Made by a program: the position numbers and the translations under genes. A stretch of DNA of 64,000 bases from Pedobacter ghigonis (GTDB lineage Bacteria; Bacteroidota; Bacteroidia; Sphingobacteriales; Sphingobacteriaceae): positions 481,353 through 545,352 of the forward strand of contig NZ_CAESCM010000002.1 of NCBI RefSeq assembly GCF_903166585.1, in the 5' to 3' direction. Below the pieces are notes generated by a model that was not told the DNA's origin, did no database searches, and worked only from the letters and a program-made list of their open reading frames with translations. Below are positions 44,695 through 53,784 of this stretch, piece by piece; the stretch's first letter is position 1; each line of letters opens with the position of its first letter.

Positions 44695-46056
44695 TTAAAT
44701 AATTTCTAAATACCTTTTCAGTTCCCAGTCGGTTACTGCTTTGGCGTATTGTTTACATTCCCATTCGCGGGTCATGGTAAAATGCTCGACGAAATCTGCA
44801 CCCAGTAATTCTTTGGCTAAATCAGAATTTTTCATCTTTTCAGTGGCTTCGAATAAATTGCGCGATAATGTTCCGTTCGATAAATCGGTGTAGCCATTTC
44901 CCTTTGTTGCAGGTTGTTCCAGTTTTAGTTTGTTTTTAACACCATACAGTCCGGCTGCCAAACAAGCAGCAATTGCAAGGTATGGGTTGGTATCTGAGCC
45001 TACAATTCTGGTTTCTAAACGTGCGGCTTTTTTACTTCCGGGCAGTGCGCGCAATGCCGTGGTGCGGTTATCAATTCCCCAGGTTAAGGTGGTGGGTGCC
45101 CAGGCTCCTTCTACAAGGCGTTTGTAACTGTTAATGGTGGGTGCAATCATAGGCAAAATATGAGGCAAACCATGTAACTGCCCTGCCATGTAGTTTTTCA
45201 TTGTTGCACTTATTTTATCGGTATCTTTTTCATCGTAAAACAGGTTGTTTTGATGCCCATTACCCCACAAGCTCTGGTGCACATGGCCACTGCAACCAGG
45301 TAAGTTTTCATTTATTTTAGCCATAAAAGTAGCTAAGATACCGTGCTTGTAAGCGATTTCTTTAACAGCTGTTTTAAACAATATAGCCTGATCTGCAGCT
45401 CGCAGGGCATTGGCATATTTAATGGCAGCCTCGTATACACCGGGGCCGGTTTCAGTATGCAGTCCCTCAATCGGGATATCGAATTTATTCAGCAACTCAA
45501 ACAGATCGCTCATAAATTCGTTTTTATAGCTGCTGCGCAAAATGGAATAGCCAAACATACCCGGACTTAGCGGTTTCAGGTTGTTGAAGTTTTTTTCATG
45601 CACCGTTTCGGGTGTTTCAGTAAAATTGAACCATTCAAACTCCTGTGCAAAAATGGGAGAGAAACCTTCGTTTTCACATTCGGCAATAACCTTTTTTAAC
45701 AGTTGCCTGGGGCAAACAATATTTGGCCGATCGTGCTCATCGATAAAATCGCCTAAAAAGAAGGGAACTTCGTTTTCCCAGGGAATTTTTCGAAATGTAC
45801 TTAAATCGATTTTGACCTGGGCATCGGGATAGCCGGTATGCCACCCAGTATATTTTCCATTTTCGTAGGCCAGATCGGCGGCATCCCAACCAAAGGTAAC
45901 ATCGCAAAAACCTAAACGGCCTTCAACTAACGAGGCAAATTTTTCGGCGGCTACATATTTACCCCTTAAAATACCGTCGATATCTGCAACAGCTAACTTT
46001 ACTTTGCCAGAGGGATGGTTTTTAACATAATCCAGAATTTCTTTGCTTTTACTCAT
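44695..46056 (-). CDS. Glutamine synthetase-family gamma-glutamylamide synthetase (PuuA-like)
   Basis: This 453-residue protein has the GS fold: an N-terminal beta-grasp part (VADIDGILRGKYVAAEKF) and the ATP-grasp-like catalytic part with FEWFNFTETPETVHE, PGCSGHVHQSLW, NSYKRLVEGAWAPT and RLETRIVGSDTNPY. The start resembles PuuA/GlnA3/GlnA4 proteins, which join glutamate to amines instead of ammonia. With the permease before it (4-bp overlap) and the dehydrogenases after it, the likely reaction is ATP-dependent gamma-glutamylation of an imported amine. True ammonia-using glutamine synthetase activity is the alternative, less likely in this context. Confidence 0.88.
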   Translation of the reverse strand: MSKSKEILDYVKNHPSGKVKLAVADIDGILRGKYVAAEKFASLVEGRLGFCDVTFGWDAADLAYENGKYTGWHTGYPDAQVKIDLSTFRKIPWENEVPFFLGDFIDEHDRPNIVCPRQLLKKVIAECENEGFSPIFAQEFEWFNFTETPETVHEKNFNNLKPLSPGMFGYSILRSSYKNEFMSDLFELLNKFDIPIEGLHTETGPGVYEAAIKYANALRAADQAILFKTAVKEIAYKHGILATFMAKINENLPGCSGHVHQSLWGNGHQNNLFYDEKDTDKISATMKNYMAGQLHGLPHILPMIAPTINSYKRLVEGAWAPTTLTWGIDNRTTALRALPGSKKAARLETRIVGSDTNPYLAIAACLAAGLYGVKNKLKLEQPATKGNGYTDLSNGTLSRNLFEATEKMKNSDLAKELLGADFVEHFTMTREWECKQYAKAVTDWELKRYLEII

Positions 46057-47369
46057 TCATTAACCTTTTTAAAAAGTTTATACAGTAGAAATATGCCTAA
46101 AACAATGCCCGAATAAATTAATCCTAATTTAAGATTATAAATCAGCATTGCGATAAAAGAAACACACGAAATAATCAGAGCAATAACAGGAAACAGCGGG
46201 TAAACGGGTGTTTTAAACGGTCGATGCATTTCGGGTTTGCTTTTGCGGAGCACCATTAGCGAAATCATTGAAATGATGTAAAGTGTTAAAGCACCAAACA
46301 CGGAGATAATGATGATTTCGGCTGTTTTGCCCGATAACAGTGCTATAATTCCGATGATCATATTACCGATTAATGCATTGGCCGGTGTCTGGAATTTTGG
46401 TGAAATTTTACCCAGTATGGCCGGTATGCTCTGTACGCGGCCCATTTCGTAGGTGGAGCGGCCAGCGGCCAAAACCAATCCGTGAAAAGAGGCCACGAGC
46501 CCAAATAAACCAACGGTAATTAACAGGTGATACATCAAATGGTTATCTCCGGTAATCATCGAAAGGGCAAGGGGAAGAGGTGAATCGGAAGTTTCGCCCG
46601 ATTTCCCGTTTTTATATACAATGGTCTCCCAACCACTAATACCAATTGTTGAAATGAAAACGAGCACACACAAAACCACCAGCGTAAATATTCCCCAGCC
46701 AAAACCTTTACTAATATCGCGTTGCGGGTTTTTAGTTTCTTCGGCAACATTGGCTACACCTTCAATACCCAGAAAAAACCAGATGGCAAAGGGGATGGCT
46801 GCAAATATACCGCTCCAGCCGTTGGGGAAATTATTGCGGATAAGGTTTTCAGTATGGAATTTTGGCAGGGTAATGCCCGAAAACAAAAGAAGTTCGCCTA
46901 CCGCCAACACAGTAACAATAACCTCGAATGAAGCCGCGGCCTTTACGCCATATACATTTAAAGCAGTAAAAATAAAGTAAATGGCAATGGCAGAAGTAAG
47001 AATAGGTACCTGCGGGAAGAAAGCATTAAAATAGGCACCAATGGCAGAAGCAATGGCCGGTGGGGCAAAGATAAACTCAACCATTTGTGCAATTCCTGCA
47101 ATGAAACCAACGTTTTTGCCTAAAGCGGTATTGGCATAATCGAAAACACCACCTGCTTTTGGAATGGCACAAGCCAGCTCGGCATAGCTGAAACTAAAGG
47201 TAACATACATTACCATAATAGCCACGGTGGCTATGGCCATACCGAGTGTGCCACCTTTTTCGAGGCCTAAATTCCAGCCAAAATACATTCCAGAAATAAC
47301 ATACCCTACACCAAGTCCCCATAACATAAACGGGGTAAGTGTTTTTTTTAAGCCCTTACTTTGCTCCAT
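46053..47369 (-). CDS. APC-family amino acid/amine permease, ethanolamine-permease-like
   Basis: This 438-residue protein has about 12 membrane helices typical of the APC superfamily. Two stretches recall ethanolamine permeases (Eat type): GMYFGWNLGLEKGG near 27-40, and AAIPFAIWFFLGIEGVANVA near 185-204 with EETKNPQRD following. It would import the amine for the glutamate ligase, whose start overlaps the permease stop by four bases. It is the first gene of the operon. No clear promoter box was found in the 288 bp before the divergent M48 gene. Substrate identity is inferred from sequence resemblance and neighbours. Confidence 0.82.
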   Translation of the reverse strand: MEQSKGLKKTLTPFMLWGLGVGYVISGMYFGWNLGLEKGGTLGMAIATVAIMVMYVTFSFSYAELACAIPKAGGVFDYANTALGKNVGFIAGIAQMVEFIFAPPAIASAIGAYFNAFFPQVPILTSAIAIYFIFTALNVYGVKAAASFEVIVTVLAVGELLLFSGITLPKFHTENLIRNNFPNGWSGIFAAIPFAIWFFLGIEGVANVAEETKNPQRDISKGFGWGIFTLVVLCVLVFISTIGISGWETIVYKNGKSGETSDSPLPLALSMITGDNHLMYHLLITVGLFGLVASFHGLVLAAGRSTYEMGRVQSIPAILGKISPKFQTPANALIGNMIIGIIALLSGKTAEIIIISVFGALTLYIISMISLMVLRKSKPEMHRPFKTPVYPLFPVIALIISCVSFIAMLIYNLKLGLIYSGIVLGIFLLYKLFKKVNE

Positions 47370-47657
47370 ATGTGCCTGCCATATTAATTAGTTTTACAAT
47401 GATTTGCTCGAAAATGATAAACTATTGGCCTCGGTATCTGCTGTTTAAATTAGTGATTTTTTTATTCTTATCTTATAAATTAATGGGGTATTTCGGTTTA
47501 ATTAATGGCGCTTAGTGTTATCGTTTTTTAATCAATATCCGGTTGGCGAATGAAAAGTACCATACAGGCTTTAATCCAATAATTTATTGTTAATTTTTTT
47601 TAAAAGACATTTTTAAGATTGCCTGTTTTATTATCTTGCGTTACCAAACTTATTTTT

Positions 47658-49754
47658 ATGCTTGATAACGCACTCAAACCCTCCGAAAATTTCAGGAAGA
47701 TGGCACGTAAGTCTATCGGATCCATTTTGCTTTTTATATTCACTTATTTGTTGTTAATTTTTGGAGCCATTTGCCTAACACTTATTTGTGCATTTGCGGG
47801 CTTTATGCTGATTGCTGCCAAACCCATGTTTATTACCATTATGCTGGGTGGAGGTTTAGTATGCTTTGGGATACTGATTTTGGTTTTCCTGGTTAAATTT
47901 ATATTTAAGTCGAATAAAATAGATAGGTCTCATTTAACACAAATTACTGAAGCAGAACAACCCGAACTTTTCAAAATGATTGATGGTATTGTGAAAGAAG
48001 TAGGTACAGATTTTCCTAAAAAAGTGTACTTGTCTTCAGAGGTTAATGCATCGGTATTTTATGATTCCAGTTTCTGGAGTATGTTTCTGCCTGTTAGGAA
48101 AAATCTTCAGATTGGACTTGGCTTAATGAATTGTATATCTGTTGATGAGTTAAAAGCTATCCTTGCGCATGAATTTGGCCATTTTTCTCAAAAGAGTATG
48201 CGTATGGGAAGCTATGTGTATAATGTTAATCAGGTAATCTACAATACGCTTTACGAAAATGAAAGTTACGGCAGCTTTGCACAGAAGCTAGCCGGAGTAA
48301 GTAATTATTTCGCGATTTTTGTGGTTTTGGCTAATAAAATCATCAGTGGTATTCAGTTCATTCTGAAAAAGATTTATGATATCGTTAATTTGAATCATTT
48401 GGCCCTGTCTCGGGAAATGGAGTTTCATGCCGATGCCGTAGCGGCAAGTGTTGCTGGTTCAGAAGCTTTAATTACAGCCCTTCATCGTTTGCAATTGGCC
48501 GATTATTCACTAAATAACGTTTTCGATTATTATAATGCTAAAATCAGGGAAAAAGAGAAAACCAATAATATTTATCCTCAGCAAAAGTTTGTAATGGATT
48601 TCTACGCCAATCTTCAGGGGATCAGGGTTGAAAATAATTTACCTATTGTATCTGATGAGCATTACAGCAAATTCAATAAAAGCAAACTTGTTTTGAAAGA
48701 TCAATGGTCGTCCCACCCCAGCACTAAAGATAGGGTAGCACATTTGAGGAATTTAAATTATCCGCTTAGGGGATATGGAGCAGGAATAGCAACAGATTTA
48801 CTCGTAAATAAAGATCATGTTTTAGAACAAATTACAAAAAAGCTCTTCGATGCTATTGATTATGGCAGTTCACCACTTGTTTCGGATGCCGGGAAGTTTG
48901 AAACAGAATTTTTAGAGACCCAGCGCAAGAATTCTTTCCCCCGGCTATATAATGGTTATTTTGATTTCAGAAACCCGATAATTGAGCTTGAATCAAATAC
49001 CTTCGACAAGCCTTCAACATCACTTCAATTGCAGGCTATCGATTTATTCGGCGATGAAAATATTGGTTTATTATATCTGCGGGATGGTATTAACAGCGAT
49101 TTAAATACAATCAAACAAATTGAGGATAAAACATTTCCTGTTAAAACTTTTGATTACGACGGGCAGCGCTATACTCCAGAGGATTGTTTAGAACTGATTA
49201 AATATTTAGAAGCTGAAAATGAAGCATTGGAGGATCGTTTAAAGCAACTCGACCATCAGGTATTTGAGTATTTTCTGTTACTGGCCTTTAAACACAACAG
49301 TGTTGCTGAGCTTAGAGATCTTTACAATAATAATAAAGCAATTAACACGCTATTAGAAAGCCAGAATGCAAAATATGCTAAAATGGTAGAGGTAGCTTCT
49401 TTTATGCATACCAGTACACCACTTCAAACGATAGAACAGCAAATGTATCTGGTTAAAGATGAGGAAGTGGTTTTTAAAGAGCAGCTTGGTTTGTTGTTAG
49501 CGAACACCTTTTATGCCGAACAAATAACAGTTGAAGATAGAGCGCAAATAGAAAAATTTATCGCAGCGAATTATATATATTTTGCAGGTGGCAGCTATTT
49601 TGATGATCAGGTTGATGAACTTTTTGGCACGCTGAACTTATTTGCAAAGATCATTAACGATACAAATTTTAAGGCTAAGAAGAATTTGCTTGATTTTCAG
49701 GCAGCCCTTGAAGTAGCCTGTTTAACAGAAAACAATAAGCCGGTAGCCATTTAA
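47658..49754 (+). CDS. Membrane-embedded M48-family metallopeptidase
   Basis: The ATG at 47658 gives 698 residues. Two N-terminal membrane helices (about 15-90) lead into an M48 zinc protease with HEFGH at 171-175 (ILAHEFGHFSQKSM) and the third ligand Glu in SREMEFHADAVAASV. A long C-terminal extension (about 390-698) is largely helical and has no recognisable domain. M48 proteases such as HtpX remove damaged membrane proteins. The extension roughly doubles the usual length and may bind substrates. It is transcribed away from the amino-alcohol operon. Confidence 0.9.
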   Translation: MLDNALKPSENFRKMARKSIGSILLFIFTYLLLIFGAICLTLICAFAGFMLIAAKPMFITIMLGGGLVCFGILILVFLVKFIFKSNKIDRSHLTQITEAEQPELFKMIDGIVKEVGTDFPKKVYLSSEVNASVFYDSSFWSMFLPVRKNLQIGLGLMNCISVDELKAILAHEFGHFSQKSMRMGSYVYNVNQVIYNTLYENESYGSFAQKLAGVSNYFAIFVVLANKIISGIQFILKKIYDIVNLNHLALSREMEFHADAVAASVAGSEALITALHRLQLADYSLNNVFDYYNAKIREKEKTNNIYPQQKFVMDFYANLQGIRVENNLPIVSDEHYSKFNKSKLVLKDQWSSHPSTKDRVAHLRNLNYPLRGYGAGIATDLLVNKDHVLEQITKKLFDAIDYGSSPLVSDAGKFETEFLETQRKNSFPRLYNGYFDFRNPIIELESNTFDKPSTSLQLQAIDLFGDENIGLLYLRDGINSDLNTIKQIEDKTFPVKTFDYDGQRYTPEDCLELIKYLEAENEALEDRLKQLDHQVFEYFLLLAFKHNSVAELRDLYNNNKAINTLLESQNAKYAKMVEVASFMHTSTPLQTIEQQMYLVKDEEVVFKEQLGLLLANTFYAEQITVEDRAQIEKFIAANYIYFAGGSYFDDQVDELFGTLNLFAKIINDTNFKAKKNLLDFQAALEVACLTENNKPVAI

Positions 49755-49763
49755 GCTACCGGC
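49739..49763. terminator. Convergent terminator of the M48 and YiaA-like genes
   Basis: GCCGGTAGC and GCTACCGGC form a perfect stem that includes the M48 stop codon, between two convergent genes. Confidence 0.75.
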
Positions 49764-49770
49764 CTTAAAA

Positions 49771-50178
49771 TTACTCCGAATCCCGGTTTTTATTTACAAT
49801 CTGACTATCCCTCGTATTTTTCTGCACCGTAATGGCACCAAATAGCGAGAGGAGAAAGGCAAAGGCATAAAAACCTTTTTCGCTTGGTAAAAGTGTTGCA
49901 TTCCACAAACCGATTACCAGGAGGGTGATGGTTAACAAGGTAGAAAACCAGCTTAACCCATAATAAATTTCTGTAACGGGAATGCCTTCCAGTTTATCGC
50001 GAACAGCTTTTTGTAAAGAAATTACGGCAAAAAGGCCAAACATCAATACGGTAAAATAATATCCTTTTTCGTTTAGGAGCATATCAGAACGCCACAGGCC
50101 CACAATAAAGCCGATCATTCCGATACCTAATGCAATCCAGGCGGCTGCCACGAATGCATTCGATGGTTTTTGATTCAT
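49771..50178 (-). CDS. YiaA/YiaB-family inner membrane protein
   Basis: This 135-residue protein has four membrane helices in two similar pairs, the YiaAB two-helix domain repeated. Pair one spans about 8-58 (AAWIALGIGMIGFIVGLWRS). Pair two spans about 70-120 (GLSWFSTLLTITLLVIGLW). Each pair ends with a lysine-containing turn (LLNEKGYYF, LLPSEKGFYAF). The biological role of the family is unknown. It stands alone and converges with the M48 gene. Confidence 0.85.
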   Translation of the reverse strand: MNQKPSNAFVAAAWIALGIGMIGFIVGLWRSDMLLNEKGYYFTVLMFGLFAVISLQKAVRDKLEGIPVTEIYYGLSWFSTLLTITLLVIGLWNATLLPSEKGFYAFAFLLSLFGAITVQKNTRDSQIVNKNRDSE

Positions 50179-50336
50179 TGTTTTGAGATTTAATTTAATT
50201 CATTAGAAAACGCTAAAGCATTATAAAAGGTATAAAAATAGAAATATAAGTTTAGTGTGGGCGAAATACTTTTCGGCCAAATCGACCGTCAAGGCTAACA
50301 ATAGCAATTTTTAGCTAAAAATATTATATTAGTAAT

Positions 50337-51833
50337 ATGCTAACATTGCTTACTTCTGCGCAAATGCGCCACGCCGATCAGTTTACTATAGTCAATAAGC
50401 CCATTGCATCCATCGATTTGATGGAAAAAGCTGCGCGTGCATTTGTACAATGTTTTATCAGGGATGAATTTGATGCCAGCAAGAGCATCGCAATTTTTTG
50501 TGGGAAAGGCAATAACGGGGGCGATGGTTTGGCTATTGCACACTTGCTTTTGGTTAATGGGTACGATAACGTTAAAGTTTATATCGTAAATTTTAGTGCG
50601 AAACAAACTGATGATTTTGCAATTAACCTGCAAAGACTGGATGAATCGCGTTGTAAAAAAGCCATCATTAACCAGCCCGGTGATTTAAAGCACATTAAGC
50701 CCGATTTAATTATAGATGCCATTTTAGGTTCGGGCTTAAATAAGCCTTTAACCGGCGATTATGCTGAGCTGGCGCATGCCGTCAATAAACTAAATAAAAA
50801 GGTATATGCAGTTGATGTGCCCACTGGTTTTTTTGCAGAAGGCAGATTAACAGATAATTATAACGGGATAAAGGCCTATAAAACCATCTGTTTTCAACGG
50901 CCAAAAATAAATTTTTTCTTCCCCGAATCGGCCCTGGCGACTGAAAAGTATGAGGTAGCAGACATTGAGCTGGATGAAGATTTTATCAGGCAGCAGGATA
51001 CCGATTTTTACCTTACCGAAGAGAAAGACATTCAAAAAATACTTAAAAAGCGCAAACTCTTTAGTCATAAAGGCACTTATGGGCACGCACTCATTATTGC
51101 AGGCAATACCAATACCATGGGAGCAGCCTTACTGTCATCGATGGCTTGTTTGCATAGCGGGGCAGGTTTAACTACGGCCTGTGTACCCGAAAGCGGGCTA
51201 ACAGCACTCAATACCATCCTGCCAGAGGTTATGGCCTTGCCCAGGGTAGAATACATGCGTATTGAGCATCCGGCAAAATACCAGGCCATTGCTATTGGCC
51301 CGGGTTTAGACGTGGATGCTGAAAATGAAAGGCTGTTAGAAAGTCTGATAACGGCCAATCGCGAACTGATAATAGATGCCGATGCCTTGAATATTTTGGC
51401 AGAAAGACCAGATCTGATTAAAAAACTAGCCAAAAACTCGATCCTTACCCCGCATGTTAAAGAATTCGACCGTTTATTTGGCGAGCACAATACCTGGTGG
51501 GACCGAGTACAAACGGCAAGAGAACAAGCCCGGCAGCTGCAAATTGTAATTATACTTAAAAACCAATACACCTTTGTTTGTCTGCCCTCTGGTAAAGTTC
51601 ATATTAACCCAACCGGAAACCCAGCCATGGCACAAGGTGGTATGGGCGACGTTTTAACAGGGATTATTTCTGGCCTGGTAGCACAAAAATATACAGCAGC
51701 TGATGCGGCTATCGCAGGCTGCTATATTCATGGCCAAACAGGCGATGATTTGGCAAAAGAACAATTTGTAGTTACCGCATCGCAGCTTGCGCAAAACATG
51801 GCGAAGGAAATTAAAGTGCTTATATCCAAATAG
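50337..51833 (+). CDS. nnr: Bifunctional NAD(P)H-hydrate epimerase / ADP-dependent dehydratase
   Basis: This 498-residue fusion has the YjeF N-terminal epimerase (about 1-205, FCGKGNNGGDGLAIAHLL and DAILGSGLNKPLTGDY) and the YjeF C-terminal ribokinase-like dehydratase (about 225-495, HKGTYGHALIIAGNTNTMGAA and GGMGDVLTGIISGL). Together they repair hydrated NADH and NADPH, using ADP in bacteria. All glycine-rich motifs are intact. It is a single gene with its neighbours at 130-160 bp, and the next gene on the same strand encodes an unrelated AIM24-like protein. Confidence 0.96.
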   Translation: MLTLLTSAQMRHADQFTIVNKPIASIDLMEKAARAFVQCFIRDEFDASKSIAIFCGKGNNGGDGLAIAHLLLVNGYDNVKVYIVNFSAKQTDDFAINLQRLDESRCKKAIINQPGDLKHIKPDLIIDAILGSGLNKPLTGDYAELAHAVNKLNKKVYAVDVPTGFFAEGRLTDNYNGIKAYKTICFQRPKINFFFPESALATEKYEVADIELDEDFIRQQDTDFYLTEEKDIQKILKKRKLFSHKGTYGHALIIAGNTNTMGAALLSSMACLHSGAGLTTACVPESGLTALNTILPEVMALPRVEYMRIEHPAKYQAIAIGPGLDVDAENERLLESLITANRELIIDADALNILAERPDLIKKLAKNSILTPHVKEFDRLFGEHNTWWDRVQTAREQARQLQIVIILKNQYTFVCLPSGKVHINPTGNPAMAQGGMGDVLTGIISGLVAQKYTAADAAIAGCYIHGQTGDDLAKEQFVVTASQLAQNMAKEIKVLISK

Positions 51834-51966
51834 TTTGTTTAACTGGCTTGCTGCGGTTGTGGAAAAAAAGCCAGCTTAAACTTCGTACTTCCTGCCCGTA
51901 AATGTATAGTTTAAAGGAAAATTTTAAATAACAGATAGCTTAAACTTACGGAAAACTTAAATTATT

Positions 51967-52668
51967 ATGGCACAAAAGGAGTACACACTGAATGAGCTCA
52001 TTCAGGAATCGGCAGAAAATCCACATGAAAACGATTTTTTTGAATTGGAAAAACCTGCCATGCTGGAGGTGAACTTAAAAAACCAAAAGATTTTGGCCAA
52101 AGCCGGTTCAATGGTTGCTTACATTGGCAATATCGACTTTAAAAGAGAAGGCTTGTTAAGCAAAGGCTTAGGTGGCTTGTTAAAAAAAGCCATATCTGGC
52201 GAAGGCACCTCGCTAATGCATGCCGCCGGAACAGGTAAACTCTACCTAGCCGATGAAGGCAAGAAAGTAAAAATTATTAAACTCCAGAACGAAGCCGTTT
52301 TTGTGAATGGTAACGATGTACTGGCTTTAGAAGAAAGCATCAACAATGAAATTAAAATGCTGAAAAGCATTGCTGGTATGATGAGCGGAGGTTTATTTCA
52401 GGTGAAGCTATCGGGTAGTGGTTACATTGCCATTACCACTCATGGTGAGCCCATTTTATTGCGGGTTACAGGTAACCAGCCGGTTTATACCGATCCGAAT
52501 GCTACAGTGGCCTGGTCTGAAAACCTTAGTCCAAACATTAAAACAAATTTAACCTTTGGTTCTTTTATTGGCAGGGGAAGTGGCGAATCTTTCCAGCTGG
52601 AGTTTTTTGGCGAAGGATGGGTATTGGTACAGCCTTACGAAGAGGTAAAGTACGCAGCAAAATCTTAA
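51967..52668 (+). CDS. AIM24 / TIGR00266-family protein
   Basis: This 233-residue soluble protein has the AIM24 beta-sandwich pattern: AMLEVNLKNQKILAKAGSMVAY near 31-52, EGTSLMHAAGTGKLYLADEGKKVKI, and a closing FGSFIGRGSGESFQLEFFGEGWVLVQP. Yeast AIM24 affects mitochondrial inner membrane organisation. The bacterial role is undefined. The gene is monocistronic and followed by a long palindrome. Confidence 0.87.
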   Translation: MAQKEYTLNELIQESAENPHENDFFELEKPAMLEVNLKNQKILAKAGSMVAYIGNIDFKREGLLSKGLGGLLKKAISGEGTSLMHAAGTGKLYLADEGKKVKIIKLQNEAVFVNGNDVLALEESINNEIKMLKSIAGMMSGGLFQVKLSGSGYIAITTHGEPILLRVTGNQPVYTDPNATVAWSENLSPNIKTNLTFGSFIGRGSGESFQLEFFGEGWVLVQPYEEVKYAAKS

Positions 52669-52748
52669 GTTAGTTGTCTTTTGGTTGGTGGCAACACAAA
52701 GCAGGATTTTCTAAATCCATTATCATTGACAGACTTCAATAAAAAGTT

Positions 52749-52851
52749 TCGTCATTGCGAGGAGGAACGACAAAGCAATCCTACAACAAGCGCTATAATT
52801 TATAGTTTAAGATTGTTTCGTCGGCTGAAAACAGCCTTCTCGCAATGACGA
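52749..52851. repeat. Long palindromic CGTCATTGCGAG repeat
   Basis: The 17-bp outer arms at 52749-52765 and 52835-52851 pair with one mismatch. The inner segments CGACAAAGCAATC and GATTGTTTCGTCG also pair, so almost the whole 103 bp can fold. The motif is of a type dispersed in many bacterial genomes. Confidence 0.72.
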
Positions 52852-52871
52852 TCAGAAGAAAATGAAAACAA

Positions 52872-52902
52872 AAAATCCCGGCATTTTTCAAGGCCGGGAT
52901 TT
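52872..52902. terminator. Bidirectional terminator
   Basis: AAATCCCGGC and GCCGGGATTT pair perfectly between the AIM24-like gene and the convergent anti-sigma gene, with A and T tracts on the two sides. Confidence 0.88.
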
Positions 52903-52926
52903 AATATATCTGTTCATCTTTTCTAT

Positions 52927-53784
52927 CTACACACCTCCCATTACGCTCAGCTTATCCATGGTAGGGTTAATACTTCCGCCCATAGGTTCTATGGTTACCG
53001 CGAAAGCTTGTGCTTCCTGTATGGCCGGCATTTTAACCAGTGCTTCGTTCGAAGTAGAATCGCTTTTGCCAAATACGCCTAAACTTACCGGTTTACCATT
53101 TACCATGGCCCATAACTGATATTCGTGCTCCTTATCGGTTTTAGGTAAATCCATGGCCACATAGTTAATCAATACACTTTTATCTTTTTTGTTCCAATAC
53201 ACTTTCATTTTAGCAGTAGGACTAAATGGCTGGCCCTCCATATTAATTGTTGTCCATTCTTTGCTATCGGCCATTGCGGCCATATTGTTCAAGCCCTGGT
53301 TTTCGAATTCCAGTTTGCTTACTACACCAGCAAACTTTTGTTTATCCAGGTTTAAACTGGCAATCTGATCATGTGCATCGGTAAGCTTGTTGTATGTGAT
53401 AAACAAGGCGGCAGTGCTGATAATCAATAAAGCAACACAAGCAACCAGTGCATAACGTAAATTTCTCACTTTACCATCACTTTCATCCAAACGTATAATT
53501 TTGGGTTCTTCAGTGTAAATAGGCTCTGGTTGAATGTTATCCTCCACCTCGTTCAATCCCAGTTTTTCAAATAGTCTTATTTCTACATCTACCGATGGTT
53601 CTACCGCATTTTGCACAGCATATTGCTCAATAGCCTGCTCAATAGCCGCTATTTCAGCTTTCACCTCAGGGTGCTGAGCTGCTATTTCCTCCACCTGCAA
53701 CGCTTCTTCGGGTGATAAATCACCTAAAACGTACAGCTCAAGTACTCCAGATTCTATATATGCCTTTAAATTTTCCACGCTCAA
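52927..53784 (-). CDS. RskA-like anti-sigma factor
   Basis: This 285-residue protein has an N-terminal cytoplasmic domain (about 1-55, with LELYVLGDLSPEEALQVEEIA) that lacks the HxxxCxxC zinc motif. One membrane helix follows (about 109-129), then a short coiled-coil stretch and a C-terminal extracytoplasmic RskA domain (about 170-283, VYWNKKDKSVLINYVAMDLP and YQLWAMVNGKPVSLGVF). It should hold the sigma factor encoded just upstream, whose gene overlaps by four bases. The signal is unknown. Confidence 0.9.
   Translation of the reverse strand: MSVENLKAYIESGVLELYVLGDLSPEEALQVEEIAAQHPEVKAEIAAIEQAIEQYAVQNAVEPSVDVEIRLFEKLGLNEVEDNIQPEPIYTEEPKIIRLDESDGKVRNLRYALVACVALLIISTAALFITYNKLTDAHDQIASLNLDKQKFAGVVSKLEFENQGLNNMAAMADSKEWTTINMEGQPFSPTAKMKVYWNKKDKSVLINYVAMDLPKTDKEHEYQLWAMVNGKPVSLGVFGKSDSTSNEALVKMPAIQEAQAFAVTIEPMGGSINPTMDKLSVMGGV

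Noticed and set aside
44695..46056. Housekeeping glutamine synthetase glnA
   Set aside because: Length, motif spacing and the neighbouring permease and dehydrogenases fit a PuuA-like ligase better than the ammonia-assimilating enzyme.
43448..47369. Complete Puu putrescine pathway
   Set aside because: The FAD-dependent oxidase PuuB is absent and its place is taken by an iron alcohol dehydrogenase.
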